Below, in pieces: positions 1 through 9,112 of a DNA stretch of 21,993 bases (positions are counted from its first letter, which is position 1; every line of letters starts with the position of its first letter). The translations under genes and the position numbers were made by a program. Source of the DNA: Botryllus schlosseri. Lineage: Eukaryota; Chordata; Ascidiacea; Stolidobranchia; Styelidae. The stretch is taken from assembly GCA_000444245.1 (NCBI GenBank), contig ATSW01110578.1, forward strand, positions 1 through 21,993, written 5' to 3'. The notes below the pieces were generated by a model. The model was not told where the DNA came from. It worked only from the letters and a program-made list of their open reading frames with translations, and ran no database searches.

Positions 1-254
1 TATCGTCATATCACAAAACGCAACCAGGATGCTAGCAAACCTAACCGATAGTTTGATGGCATGGAAGGTTACCACTGTGGATGAGAGATTTTCAGATATG
101 AAATTCAGACGAAACACAGAGCAATGATTAGGAATCGAATGTGAATAGCGCGGAGCGCGAACAAATTTTTCAATCGAGCTCAGCTTCGCCCCCCCTCCCT
201 TCAGATGCTTTCACGCCCTCTAGGGGGGCACGTTTCCCAGTTTGAGAACCGCTG
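1..254 (+). mobile_element. hAT MITE (MITE-A), copy cut by the window edge
   Basis: This matches the complete MITE-A at 5151-5454 from about its 57th base onward and has the same internal blocks. These are TATCGTCATA, a GATGGCATGGAAGGTTA-like block, an AAATTCAGAC block and the C-rich stretch before the end. It closes with CAGTTTGAGAACCGCTG, the reverse of the hAT-like terminus CAGTGGTTCTCAAACT. The left terminus would lie about 56 bases outside the window, so the 8-bp duplication (right flank CCTTAGAA) cannot be tested. It has no coding capacity and is a non-autonomous element. Confidence 0.8.
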
Positions 255-431
255 CCTTAGAATTATCATGGTGAAATCTACTAAGAAAAAGTTTAATTAG
301 TCCCTGCATTAATTCGATATATAGTACGCATTTTATCAATATTTTTAATAAGTTTCTTAGACTCTCGCGGGCCGCACAGAACGGTGTTGTGGGCGGCATG
401 CGGCCCGCGGGACGCAGTTTGCCCACCCCTG
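255..431. mobile_element. Right end of a second hAT-type element
   Basis: The segment ends with GCAGTTTGCCCACCCCTG. Read inward from its outer end this is CAGGGGTGGGCAAACT, a terminus typical of hAT/Charlie-like elements, followed by the usual GC-rich block (GGCATGCGGCCCGCGGG). No matching left end is visible. The partner may lie left of the window, with MITE-A at 1-254 nested inside. The expected 8-bp duplication would be ATCTAGCC at 432-439. Confidence 0.6.
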
Positions 432-484
432 ATCTAGCCATTACGTTTCCCAAATTTCTTCATCTTCAAGTCATAGATAACAAG

Positions 485-616
485 CCGAGTCAATGACTTG
501 GATCGAGTCATGCGTAATGACTCGAGTACAAGTCGAGTCAGTCCAAATATTGACTCGAGTCGAGTCGAGTCATTTTCCTATCGAGTCGAGTCATGACTCG
601 AGTCATTACAACCCTG
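485..616. mobile_element. hAT-like right terminus built from GACTCGAGTC repeats
   Basis: The stretch contains many copies of the palindromic decamer GACTCGAGTC and the half-site CGAGTC in both orientations. It ends in CATTACAACCCTG, which inverted reads CAGGGTTGTAATG. Short subterminal repeats ending in a CAGGG- or CAGNG-type tip are typical of hAT elements, where they may serve as transposase binding sites. The left end is not found. Similar material occurs near 2921-2946 (CGACTCGGAACCCTG). Confidence 0.5.
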
Positions 617-752
617 ATTCGCAAAATTGCGAACCGTCGCACAGGTTGAAATGCACTGGTCTAAACTAATTGATTAATCTTAGGCAATACATAAAGACGA
701 TAGTATTATAGAATGGCAGTAAATGAAAAACTGGCAATGGTTTGGACTAGAG

Positions 753-1240
753 CAGTGGTTACCAACCTTTTTACCGTCGCGGACCGGTAAAACTTTAAAA
801 CAAATGTTACGTACCGATGAACTTTCAAAAATCAAATTTAACATTAAATTCAATTACGACAAATAGATGCAACCCAAATGTAATATTGGAAACTTATTTT
901 AATGCTGCCTTTTCGATATCGTATATATATATACGGTTTCATTGAGATTTCTGCATGGCAAGCTCGCAATGTCCTGTTAAAGACCTCTAAATTAATTGTA
1001 ATTGTTATGTATTGTTTTAACGAAACTTTCCTGTTTGCATGGCCTTTTTTCTACTTCCAAGTGTCAATAAATTGCAATGTCGGAATTTAACGGGTTTATT
1101 TGCAACTGACCCTAGCTTTCATGTGCCCAAAATTAATTTTCGGCTACTTTTAAACAATTTCGTACAGCACTTGCACCATTATGACACACGTCTAAAGTAG
1201 ACCATCAACTCTCGGCCGCGACACCCTACGCAGAATTATC
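753..1240 (+). mobile_element. Left end of a hAT-type MITE, right end not recognisable
   Basis: It begins CAGTGGTTACCAACCTTTTT, followed by a GTCGCGGACCGG block, the classic start of Charlie-like hAT elements. A possible closing block, CTCGGCCGCGACACCC, lies near 1213-1228, but no matching inverted tip or target duplication was found. The right boundary is approximate. The interior is AT-rich and non-coding, and the small open frame at 902-1090 has no protein-like features. Confidence 0.5.
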
Positions 1241-1540
1241 AAAGAAAAACTGAAATAACTCCCGCTTTTGCGGCTTGTAATTGAGTCAAATTTGTTAGGC
1301 ATAGTTTTAGAAAACAGCGCAACAATTTAATGGGGTTGGCAGATAAATTTGAAATTTCTTTTATTTTTTGCATTTTTGGGCAAATTCAAAATTTCCAAAC
1401 TCTACGAAACCCGCGAATATTGGTTGGAATGAATTCAAATTTGGTGTGCGTCGTTTTTAATGCAACCTAACGATTTAATCACGTACCCGGCAAGATTCAG
1501 GAAAAGAAGTTATTTTTGAACAGCCTTAATCTTCATCTTC
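1241..1540. other. AT-rich stretch with no recognised feature
   Basis: I see no open frame, terminal repeat or SINE box here. The sequence has several short runs of T and A and an imperfect direct repeat of CAAATTTGAAATTTC-like motifs. It is probably degraded repeat or intronic DNA. Confidence 0.4.
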
Positions 1541-1564
1541 TTTTTGTATAACAATTTTCGATTA

Positions 1565-1630
1565 GTTTGTGCGAATGAAATTTATTTTACAAAAAAAGTG
1601 CGAATGAAGCTCAAAGGTTGAAAAGCACTA
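1565..1630. mobile_element. Probable hAT right terminus
   Basis: The end CTCAAAGGTTGAAAAGCACTA inverts to a TAGTGCTTTTCAACC tip, close to the hAT-type CAGTGCTTTTCAACC. The left end and the 8-bp duplication (right flank TTGTATTG) are not confirmed. A GTGCGAATGAA motif is repeated at 1569-1579 and 1599-1609. Confidence 0.35.
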
Positions 1631-1819
1631 TTGTATTGAAAGACTGATAGTGACAAATGAACAATTCTCAGCAGGTAATATTTGACACCAATTTCAGGTA
1701 TCTGAGAGAAGTCTGAGGTTTCAACGGGGCCCCGCGACAAAAAAACATCGAAAATATAATTGACGTTGATAAATAACTTCTCGGGGCAAAAGTCGTATAA
1801 TTTCAGCACTCAAAAAAAT

Positions 1820-2062
1820 CTTCGATCACATCTCAACTCCAGTCATTACAATTATTACTTGAAACTCTGATGCCATGTCCGAATTTCATATTTGAGAGTT
1901 CTCTCCTCAATAGCCATAACCTTCGATGCCATCAAAATATCCGTTGCGATTGCTAGCGATCTGATTTCTCTCTTTAATATTTCGTAATATCACGAGTAAG
2001 GGGCACGAAATTTTTCACTATGAAAAAGGGGGTCGTGTCTAAAAAAAGTTTAAGAACCAATG
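1820..2062 (-). mobile_element. MITE-A copy, reverse orientation, 5' part only
   Basis: Read on the minus strand it begins at 2062 with CATTGGTTCTTAAACT, a run of T and then AGACACGACCCCC. This parallels the left end of the full copy at 5151 (CACTGGTTCTCTTACT, T-run, AGACACGCCCCCC). The middle shares the ATGAAATTCGGAC block with the copy at 9113. The homology fades left of about 1860, so the right half of the element is lost or diverged. Confidence 0.6.
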
Positions 2063-2102
2063 CCCTATAGTATATTTTAAAAAAGTTTCAGGATTATTAT
2101 CA

Positions 2103-2537
2103 CGTTTGGGCACAGGCCACAGCAGATCTGTGAACTGATCAAAGACGAAGGATTCACTGCACACATCGGTGCGGCAGAGAAATGACCATGGCCAGCTTTT
2201 CGAGTCGTCATTTTAAACTTCCCCGGAAAGCATAGAAGCTCTGATTATGAAGCACAGGTCAAAGTGCAGCTTGGAAGCTTTCAATCCCTTGGAGCCCTGA
2301 TGTCTGTGAAAATGCACTTTCTGACTTCTCGTTAGGATTACTTTTCCAGTCAACTGTGGTGATTACAGCGAATAACAAGAAGAGAGATTCCACCAAGACT
2401 TTCGCCAGATGGAAGAAAGGTATCAAAAATACAGGGACTTAAACATGTTTGCAGATCACCGTTGGTGCTTAAAGAGAGATCCACATAACTCCACACATAG
2501 AAGAAGATCTTTACCTCGACATTTATTGTCAGTATAA
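2103..2537 (+). pseudogene. Broken fragment of a multicopy invertebrate protein family (ERFHQD/MEERYQ type)
   Basis: Conserved blocks of a repetitive protein family known to me from many invertebrate genomes are readable here. They include an MSVKMHFL block near 2300-2325, ERFHQD at 2382-2399, MEERYQ at 2409-2426, and W-CLKRD followed by a basic HRRRS tail before a stop at 2535-2537. The last 51 codons (2382-2534) are open. Family members look transposon-associated, but I cannot place the element class. The fragment looks broken in two or three places and lacks most of the N-terminal part. I treat it as a fossil, not a gene. Confidence 0.55.
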
Positions 2538-3147
2538 ATCATATCAGAGGTCTCAAACACTCGGCCTGCATGCGGCCCGCGAGAGCATTTTGTGCGGCCC
2601 GCGACGGCATTTTGAAATTTCAAGTATTCAACAATATATTCAAGGGGTCATATATCTTTTTTAGATATAAGAACATGAAGTTCACGCTAAAACTACTACA
2701 AAAATCACTGAAATCTCAAGAAACGTCACTATCATCACAACACATTTCGCTATTACGTCACATTTCAAGTTCATGATGATAAACATGACCCGTTGATGAT
2801 TCCGGACTAAAAGTTGGGATTTAGTTCGGTGCGACCTCCTCGTAAAATTACTCGTTTTACGATTGACTGGGTGATTAAATAAAAATTACTCGAGTTGAGT
2901 TTGGTGAAACGTTAAAATCAGAGAAGGACTTGCGACTCGGAACCCTGACTTGGTAATCCTACGGACGCAACAATCTATGAAACTGTCATGGGGAATAGTA
3001 ATATATCAAAAGGTCGTAGCTTGCGTTGCGTAGGCATATAGCTATCTAATCAAGTCAGTACGGCAACCATTGGATTCTGTGACCCCCGTGACGTATAGTT
3101 GGTTACATGCGGGACGTTGTTTTCTTTCTTTATCCATGTTATTATCG

Positions 3148-3200
3148 GTGGCGAGTAAGGTAGTAGTACGTTCTAAAGCTGTAACACCAATGAATTCTTC
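3148..3200 (+). mobile_element. 5' fragment of a tRNA-derived SINE
   Basis: GTGGCGAGTAAGGTAGTAGT and the CACCAATGA motif lie in the same order and at about the same spacing as in the head of the complete SINEs at 7835 and 13061. The A box is degraded and the B box is absent, so this is a short, old fragment. Confidence 0.35.
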
Positions 3201-3221
3201 ACCGATTGGACATTTCTAATT

Positions 3222-3503
3222 CAGGGGTTCTTAACCAGGGTCCGTAGACCCCACCAGGGTACGAAGCCCCACATTGGGTGGACGAGATGCATTGTGGGTT
3301 CAGGCCTATATGTTGCGGAATATTTTCTTGGCCAATTTATTCAACTGGAAAATAGTCTTTGCGCTACGTGCGATTTTATGTGAATGGGGTTTCTGATTTT
3401 AATATAGGTACCATCAGAAATTGTGTTCAAAATGGACAGGGGGTATGAGAAATTTTATTGGAAACACAAGAGGTAGGATAGCTAAAAAGGTTAAGAAGCC
3501 ATG
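3222..3503 (+). mobile_element. hAT-type MITE nested in family B
   Basis: It starts CAGGGGTTCTTAACCAGGGT, followed by a GTCCGTAGACCCC block, and ends AAAAAGGTTAAGAAGCCATG, an imperfect inverted copy of the start. This is the common CAGGGGTTCTTAACC hAT end type. The 8-bp flanks (TTCTAATT and ATATTACT) agree poorly, so the right boundary may be off by a few bases. The element is non-coding. Confidence 0.55.
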
Positions 3504-4282
3504 ATATTACTATGGATCAATAATGATTATATTTAGGTTGGTATTGATATGTTCCAATAATAAACGAAAGCAAAATCTAACGCTGATTTAATTTTACCTT
3601 GGCAATGCAGTAACGATAGCCTATACTTATCACGACTATATCGAAACCAAGATTAGGCTACACCGCTCAAATGCTCTGATATCAGATCAATCTTCGGTAG
3701 ATTTTAATATATTATACTTAAAATTGTGGCACGTCAAAGTTCCACTAGCTGCAATATTATAACCCAGCAGTTTAACGATATCATGATGCATCTTATCGCA
3801 TGATGTCTATAACTCAACAATTGAAAAATTATGCCAGGCACAAACACAATTTTATTCAAATATTTGAAAATCTAAATTTTTTCCGTGTAAAGATGAATAG
3901 TAAAGTAGTAAATTACATTTCCACGATGTTTGTGAAATGCTTGGCTGCAACGTACAGTCAAGCAAGGCCTACTTGAAAAGTATACATTCAATATTCCTAT
4001 TATTGAGGATGCGGCTCGCGGCGTCATCAAAAACTAGGAAAATTGCCGGCGAGCACATTTGAGTTTGAGACCTCTGATTTACATCAAAAATTGATTGTTT
4101 GTAATTTATCTTTTTGTAATTTATCATCATGTTCCGCACACAGCTTTCTCTGTTAAGCTATGTCGAATACTTCATTTTCATTTCACACTTCCCACATTGA
4201 TGTTGGCAAGGATTTCGCATTTAAAACACATTTGTGATGTTAAAAGTGTTTACGTGTCTATCAGAGTTGGAATAATTACATT

Positions 4283-4450
4283 ATTTTAATTCAATTACAA
4301 TTACAATTACTTCCCTGCATGTTTCAATTACATTACAATTACAATTACTCAATGCTAAAAATATCAAATTAATATTACAATTACAATTACTTTTAAACAT
4401 GTAATGAATTACAATTTTAATTACAATTACAATTACTTTTAAACAGGTAA
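4283..4450. repeat. Left subterminal ATTACA repeats of family C copy 1
   Basis: This is a run of near-tandem units of the type AATTACAATTACAATTACT, interrupted by short spacers such as TTTTAAACATGTAA. The mirrored set lies at about 5723-5818. Paired subterminal arrays like this commonly act as transposase binding regions in hAT elements; that role is inferred here. Confidence 0.7.
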
Positions 4451-5150
4451 TTGATTCAGTAAATAGGTGTTCTTTTACAACCGTAGCGACGTAATTAGCA
4501 ACAATCTCAAGCTATTCATGTTTCATTCCTGATATGTAGAATACTCTTTAATAAAAAAAAACTCGAACGTATTCGAACTATTCCTAATCACGAGTACTGA
4601 AAACTACAAGCACAGAAAAATGTTTCAAGCGACTATTAAGAACCAAAGCTTTGAGCGACCAACATCGAATAGGCTACAGGACTGTCAATGAAATGTAATC
4701 AAACGATTAAGCTACTCAGAGCTGAGTCAGGATAATGAAATGTAAATGGTAAGGCGTCAGCGATAAGGATGATACTGATAAGGCGCGTAAAATTAAAATA
4801 AATGCAAAAGGAAAGAACCTCCTGATAACTAAGAATTATAATATTTTGATCCGCATTCACATTTTCACTTGCTCGGAAACTGTTAGATTGCATTTGATGA
4901 ACATTAGGGTGCGAAAAGTTTCTGGCCCCAGTAAATTTGGCCAAGATTGAAGGTAAGATTGTAATAACATCTCTACAAATGCGTGATCAAGTTTGATGAA
5001 GCCTTGGTTGGAAACTTGAATTTTTTTGCTATTGTTGCAACAAGCCTCGGTACCAACTTTGACCGTGGTGCAGGAAATGGTTCAACACAGGTTTCAGATG
5101 AGTTTATTTGCTGTTCATCCATTTTTGAAATATTAGGATTTAGTTTAGCC

Positions 5151-5454
5151 CACTGGTTCTCTTACTTTTTTAGACACGCCCCCCTTTATGACATTCGTGC
5201 CCCCCTTATCGTCATAGCACACAATGAAACCAGAATCCAGCAATCTTTACATATAGTTCGATGGTATGGAAGGTTATGACTGTTGATGAGATAATTCTCC
5301 AATACGATATTCAGATTATACACCGAGCAATAACCTTGAAACGGAGGTGAATCGGGCCAAGCGCGGAAAAGATTTCAGTTCACTGGAGCGTCGCGCCCCG
5401 TTCAGATACTTTCGCGCCGCCCAAGGGGGCACGCCCCCAGTTTGAGAACCACTG
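5151..5454 (+). mobile_element. Complete MITE-A (304 bp) with target duplication
   Basis: It starts CACTGGTTCTCTTACT and ends AGTTTGAGAACCACTG, an imperfect inverted pair of the CAGTGGTTCTCAAACT type. It is flanked by a perfect 8-bp duplication, GTTTAGCC, at 5143-5150 and 5455-5462, which supports hAT-class mobilisation. The element is non-coding, with C-rich blocks just inside both ends. The equivalent copy in the other family C element lies at 9113-9431. Confidence 0.88.
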
Positions 5455-5837
5455 GTTTAGCCTATATTTAAATTCACAAAGTTTTCTGTTGCTACTGAAG
5501 TATGGAAAACAGTTTAGCGTGACTGAATTATCTAGTTATAACGCAGCACGCATAGAACACCGATGTAAATAGGCTAATTATTACATGTGGTGACTGTTTA
5601 GTAAGGCCTTAAGGCCCCTCGTCGTCATCCTGGTTCGTACCGGATTTTCACTGGTGCGACGAATAAATGATTGATTAAATGATTATTTTATGTTTGTGAT
5701 TGTCAGGTTTCCATGAAAATGTAATTGAGATTGTAATTGAGCAAAATTTTGATCAAATTACAATTGCAATTACATGAGAAAATGTAATTACATTCAGTTC
5801 AATTACAAATTACAATTGATCCAACTCTGGTGTCTAT

Positions 5838-6403
5838 AGTATAACATGTTCACTTATACCTTCTTGTGTCAGGTTGATCGCCATTGAACAAAATTATGCT
5901 TTCTTAGTTAGTTGTAACTGCCTTTATTTCAACTTTGTTATTATATTTTAGTAGTATATAAAACGGTTGTCATGGCAAAAACCTCGAAATCAAATAAAAA
6001 TACCATCTTGCAAAAATTTACCACATGCATAACCAATCAAGCTACCACAGAAATTAGTTTCTTTGTGTAGAATAATGACCAAAGTTAGCATAATTGAATA
6101 TGCCGTGGAGAAAAAACTTGACCTGATTGAGAAAAACTGGTTGCATTTTTTAGTTCAGCGCAGAAAATTGATTTAAAAACAGATAAAACATTTTTGACCT
6201 TTGAAAAATAATTTTCAAACGCAGCACAGTGTTATTGTTCAAATAGTTGTGACAGAGCAAAATTTAAACAGTGCCACAGAAATCAAACTGGTCGTTGAAG
6301 CCCGTAAATTGTCTCGCGCACCCAGTTCGAAAACCTATTGTGTGCAATGCTCGTTGCAGATCATCAAGGTATCCGTTTTTCTACGAGGCATATTGCTGTA
6401 CGA
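5838..6403. other. AT-rich stretch with no recognised feature
   Basis: It lies between the end of family C copy 1 and family B copy 2. It holds no terminal repeat, SINE box or protein-like frame. The overlapping small frames at 6201-6529 run into a transposon fragment and look fortuitous. If the vWA exon at 7500 belongs to a minus-strand gene, this could be an intron or lie beyond the gene's 3' end. Confidence 0.4.
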
Positions 6404-6506
6404 CAGATATGTTTAAACACGAGCTCTTGGAAAGCATTTCGTGCGGCCCACGTCTCAATTTCAGATATTCAAGCAGGCCCACTTGACAAAGCGTCTCATA
6501 CCTCAG

Positions 6507-6580
6507 GAATATCGGTCTGGTGTGAATGACCATAGTAGTCGACAAACACCGTGAATAACAAAGCAACAACAACAACGACC
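6507..6580 (+). mobile_element. SINE 3' tail fragment
   Basis: ATATCGGTCTGGTGTGAATG, followed by the GTAGTCGACAAACACC block and an A/C-rich AACAACAACAAC tail, matches the 3' end of the SINEs at 7835, 13061 and 17950. Only the last 70 or so bases are present, a severe 5' truncation. Confidence 0.6.
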
Positions 6581-6637
6581 TCTCATTTCATTCCAAAAGT
6601 GTTCCAACAAGTTGAAACTACTCAAGAAACTTCACTA

Positions 6638-6679
6638 TCAAATCACTTATAAACGCAATCAAATCACTTATAAACGCTA
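6638..6679. repeat. 21-bp tandem duplication, two copies
   Basis: TCAAATCACTTATAAACGC followed by AA is repeated immediately with the last two bases changed to TA. The copies differ at one position, so the duplication looks fairly recent. No function is evident. Confidence 0.8.
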
Positions 6680-6983
6680 CCCTGCGATATAAGATCAAAT
6701 ATTTCATCACATTGCCTATTCATGATGATAAAACATGACCTACAATTGATTCATAGGTGAAAATTTAGACTTTATTTTATCGGCGCCAATTAGGCCCACT
6801 AGGAGAACATTGATGTTGCGGCTCGCTACGTCATCGAAAACTAGAAAATTAGACCGTCAGCCTACATCGGTTTCAGACCCTTGCTCTAAATCGTATTCAT
6901 CAGACGCCAAAGCAGAAATCGATGAACAAATTCCAGAAACTACTTGTTTCAATATGGGACCAGCAATTATTACGATACTCGTA

Positions 6984-7301
6984 ATTGCGACACCAATGGA
7001 AGTGGTTTCGAATCCCGGTTGTGACGAACTTCACGTGTCGCAGGTTTGTCTGGGCTCCTCGTCGCCAACCTCACTGCAACTGCAGTGCATTGAAAAACCC
7101 TGACGTAAAGTGAGCGGGGCTACAAATCGGCAGCAACGACTAGGATCTGGACACTGGGGAGTGAGAGCGAATGAAGAATGACTGTGAGAGAGGTTAAAAG
7201 AGGTCAACGAGAATACAAGAAAGCAAAGACCCATCAAGATTATGGAGCACAAGGCCTACTAAGGCGATAAAGTCCACTGTGTTGTGACCATTAATGTATA
7301 C
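6984..7301 (+). mobile_element. 5'-truncated SINE with a perfect 15-bp target duplication
   Basis: The 318-bp insert is bracketed by ATTACGATACTCGTA at 6969-6983 and 7302-7316, identical at all 15 bases. That length and identity point to LINE-driven target-primed insertion. The head has the CACCAATGG motif and a B-box-like GGTTTCGAATCCC, then a GGCTCCTCGTCGCCA block. These correspond in order to parts of the SINEs at 7835 and 13061. The 3' half lacks the GTAGTCGACAAACACC tail, so this is a different subfamily or a chimera. The promoter A box is missing. Confidence 0.7.
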
Positions 7302-7499
7302 ATTACGATACTCGTACCAGCAAGGTTGGTTAATTTACAGATGTGATATTCCAATCACAGAGAGATATTTTCATTAAATTGGAAACGTATAATTATATGG
7401 TGTCGATTCATCAGACAGAATCAGCGCAAAATGAGCAGAATATCTTATGATGGTATCCATTGGTAATTTCGGAAATATGAAGAAGACCAATACACTCAC

Positions 7500-7715
7500 C
7501 GTTAATTAGAACTGTAACTAGATCTCCAATGGTTTTGAAATTATCTCGTCCGATACTGCCACTTTCATCGAGAACGAATAGAACATCACGACTTCCGAAA
7601 TTAATGTTCTGCAAAGGTTTCATATGGCTTGCATAATGTAAAATACCTTCAACATGTTTCGGCCAACAATTGTCACGATAGTAATAGTATCGACCACACT
7701 GTCCATCACAACCGA
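7500..7715 (-). CDS. Exon encoding the start of a von Willebrand factor A domain
   Basis: The minus-strand frame reads a cysteine-containing segment (CDGQCGRYYYYRDNCW) and then RDVLFVLDESGSIG. This is the first strand of a vWA fold with the MIDAS metal-binding motif DxSxS (D-E-S-G-S), followed by the start of helix 1 (NFKTIGDLVTVLIN). The exon ends at 7500 in AACG before GTGAGT, a strong splice donor. The likely acceptor is the CATAG ending at 7716, giving 216 bases with phase 1 at both ends, the pattern of shufflable extracellular domain exons. vWA domains in such proteins usually bind ligands extracellularly. The rest of the domain should be in exons at lower coordinates, but none is recognisable in the transposon-filled DNA there. 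The acceptor tract is only moderate. I cannot name the gene. Confidence 0.72.
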
Positions 7716-7834
7716 CTATGCGAGTATACAATATACATATATGAACGATCTTATACTGTGGGGCGGGACCTTATTCGCCAACGTCGCCAAATAGTCGCTA
7801 TATTTTCTATTGTGTGCCCAAAAGACTCATACAG

Positions 7835-8134
7835 GTGGCGTGATAGCGTAGTGGTATAATCAACAGCTGCATCACCAATGAGTTGCGGGTTCGAGTCCGA
7901 CCGAGGTCGACTCCAGAATTCCAACCCAAGTGTTGAGGTTTATGTAAGCTCCTCCTCGCCATCTCATCCCTGTAAGCGGTGTCTTATAAAAGCATCAGTG
8001 GGCCGCTCTACAAGTTTGGCAGCTATGGAATAATAATGAAGATAATTAATTGGCCTGGTGTAAATGACCCCAGTAGTCGACAAACACCATGAATACCATA
8101 AAAAATAACAGCCAACATAACCTCAAACAAACAG
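7835..8134 (+). mobile_element. Full-length tRNA-derived SINE (300 bp)
   Basis: The pol III A box TAGCGTAGTGG (7844-7854) matches TRGCNNAGTGG exactly. The B box GGTTCGAGTCC (7888-7898) is also near consensus. The body carries the TCCTCCTCGCCA and GGTGTCTTATAAAAG blocks and ends with GTAGTCGACAAACACC plus an A-rich tail. The 13-bp target duplication AAGACTCATACAG lies at 7822-7834 and 8135-8147. It sits in the presumed intron upstream of the minus-strand vWA exon. Confidence 0.9.
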
Positions 8135-8847
8135 AAGACTCATACAGCGATTTCATTCAACTGTGGTATCAGAATTGGTGACGTCATTTTGGCACAAAAT
8201 TGAAGTTCGCAATTTGGGATTACCGTGTGTACCAGAGTTGGCTCAATTACAATATTTCAGCTCAATTACAATAACAATTACTAAATGCTAAAAATAACGA
8301 ATATCAATTTTAATTACAATTACTGTTGAGCAAGTAATTATTTACAATTATAATTACAATTGCTGTTAAACATGTAATTGATTCGGTAGAGATGTGTTCT
8401 TTGACAACCGTAGCGACGTAATTAGCAACAATCTCAAGCTTTGCAGTATTCATGTTTCATTCATGATGCGTAGAATACCCTTTAATTAGAAAAAAAAACT
8501 CGAACGCATTCGAACTATTCCTAATCATGAGCAGTGAAAACTGCAAACACAGAAAAATGTTTCAAGCGACCGTTAACAACCAAAAGTTTGAGCGACTGAC
8601 AGCGAATAGGCTAAAGGACAGTCGATAAAATGTAATCAAACGATTAAGCGACTCAGAGCAGAGTGAGGATAATGAAATGTAATTGGTAAGGCGCGGGCGA
8701 TAAGGATGATACCGATAAGGTGTGTAAAATTAAAATAATTGCAAAAGGAAAGAACCTCCTGATAACTATGAATTACAACATTTTGGTTCGCATTTACATT
8801 TTCACTTGCTCGGAAACTGTTAGATTGCATTTGATGAACATCAGGGC

Positions 8848-9046
8848 GCGAAAATTTCTGACCCCAGTAAATTTGTCTAAGATTGCAGGTGAGATTGGGA
8901 TAACATCTCAACAAATGCGTGATCAAGTTTGATGAAGCATTGGTTGGAAACTCGAATTTATTTTTGCAATTTTTGCAGCAAGCCTCGGTACTGGTCGGCG
9001 ATTTAAAAATAAAACTCTGACCGTGGTGTAGGTAATGGTTCAGCAC
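8848..9046 (-). pseudogene. BED zinc-finger remnant of the family C hAT transposase
   Basis: The minus-strand frame, which stays open down to 8636, shows C-x2-C (CKNC), then a TNASSNLITHLLRCYP block. It resembles the second half of a BED finger, where the usual motif is SSNLxRHLxRxHP. The final His is replaced (LLRCYP), so the metal site is probably lost. No catalytic domain follows. BED fingers bind DNA in hAT transposases. The frame downstream of about 8850 has no family resemblance. Confidence 0.6.
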
Positions 9047-9112
9047 AGGTTTCAGAATAGTTAGTTTATTTGGTGTTCATTCATTTTTGATATTGTAAGA
9101 TTTAATTTAGCC

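Larger units (their letters stand above)
2545..4076 (+). mobile_element. hAT-like element, family B, about 1.5 kb, with nested insertions
   Basis: The left tip CAGAGGTCTCAAACAC and the right tip GAGTTTGAGACCTCTG are inverted copies that match over 14 of the first 15 bases. Next to each lies a GC-rich block (GCATGCGGCCCGCGAG on the left, GATGCGGCTCGCGGCG on the right). The 8-bp flanks AATCATAT and ATTTACAT agree at five of eight positions, consistent with an old hAT target duplication. No transposase is recognisable, so it is non-autonomous. It contains a SINE scrap near 3148 and a second MITE at 3222-3503. A diverged relative lies at 6404-6883 and shares the CATGATGATAAACATGACC block. Confidence 0.7.
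4262..5829 (-). mobile_element. hAT element, family C, copy 1 (composite, carries MITE-A)
   Basis: The terminal inverted repeat is CAGAGTTGG at the left and CCAACTCTG at the right. It is flanked by a perfect 8-bp duplication, GTGTCTAT, at 4254-4261 and 5830-5837, which is the hAT hallmark. Both subterminal regions are dense in ATTACAATTAC-type repeats in opposite orientations. The interior aligns along its length with 8233-9874. The orientation is set by the BED-finger remnant seen in copy 2. Here the remnant is too damaged to read (partial minus-strand frame 4699-4944). MITE-A sits inside at 5151-5454. Confidence 0.85.
6404..6883 (+). mobile_element. hAT-like family B, diverged short copy
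   Basis: It shares several blocks in order with 2545-4076. These are TTTCGTGCGGCCC near the left, a CATGATGATAAAACATGACC block at 6721-6740, and GCGGCTCGCTACGTCATC near the right end. The probable ends are CAGATATGTTTAAACAC and GGTTTCAGACCCTTG, degenerate versions of the family tips. The 8-bp flanks match weakly. It is much shorter than the other copy, so internally deleted. A SINE tail fragment and a 21-bp tandem duplication lie inside. Confidence 0.5.

Noticed and set aside
5630-5680. TCGTCATCCTGGT...GACGAATAAATGATTGATT block, seen in both family C copies (also 9627-9690), considered as a LINE tail
   Set aside because: It lies well inside the hAT element in both copies and aligns as ordinary family C interior.
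6810-7103. A 97-codon plus-strand frame
   Set aside because: It runs through the end of a hAT-like fragment, a target duplication and the head of a SINE, so it is fortuitous.
7844-7910. A tRNA gene, suggested by good A and B boxes
   Set aside because: The boxes belong to a SINE with a long body, a tail and target duplications. I see no cloverleaf with a proper acceptor stem.
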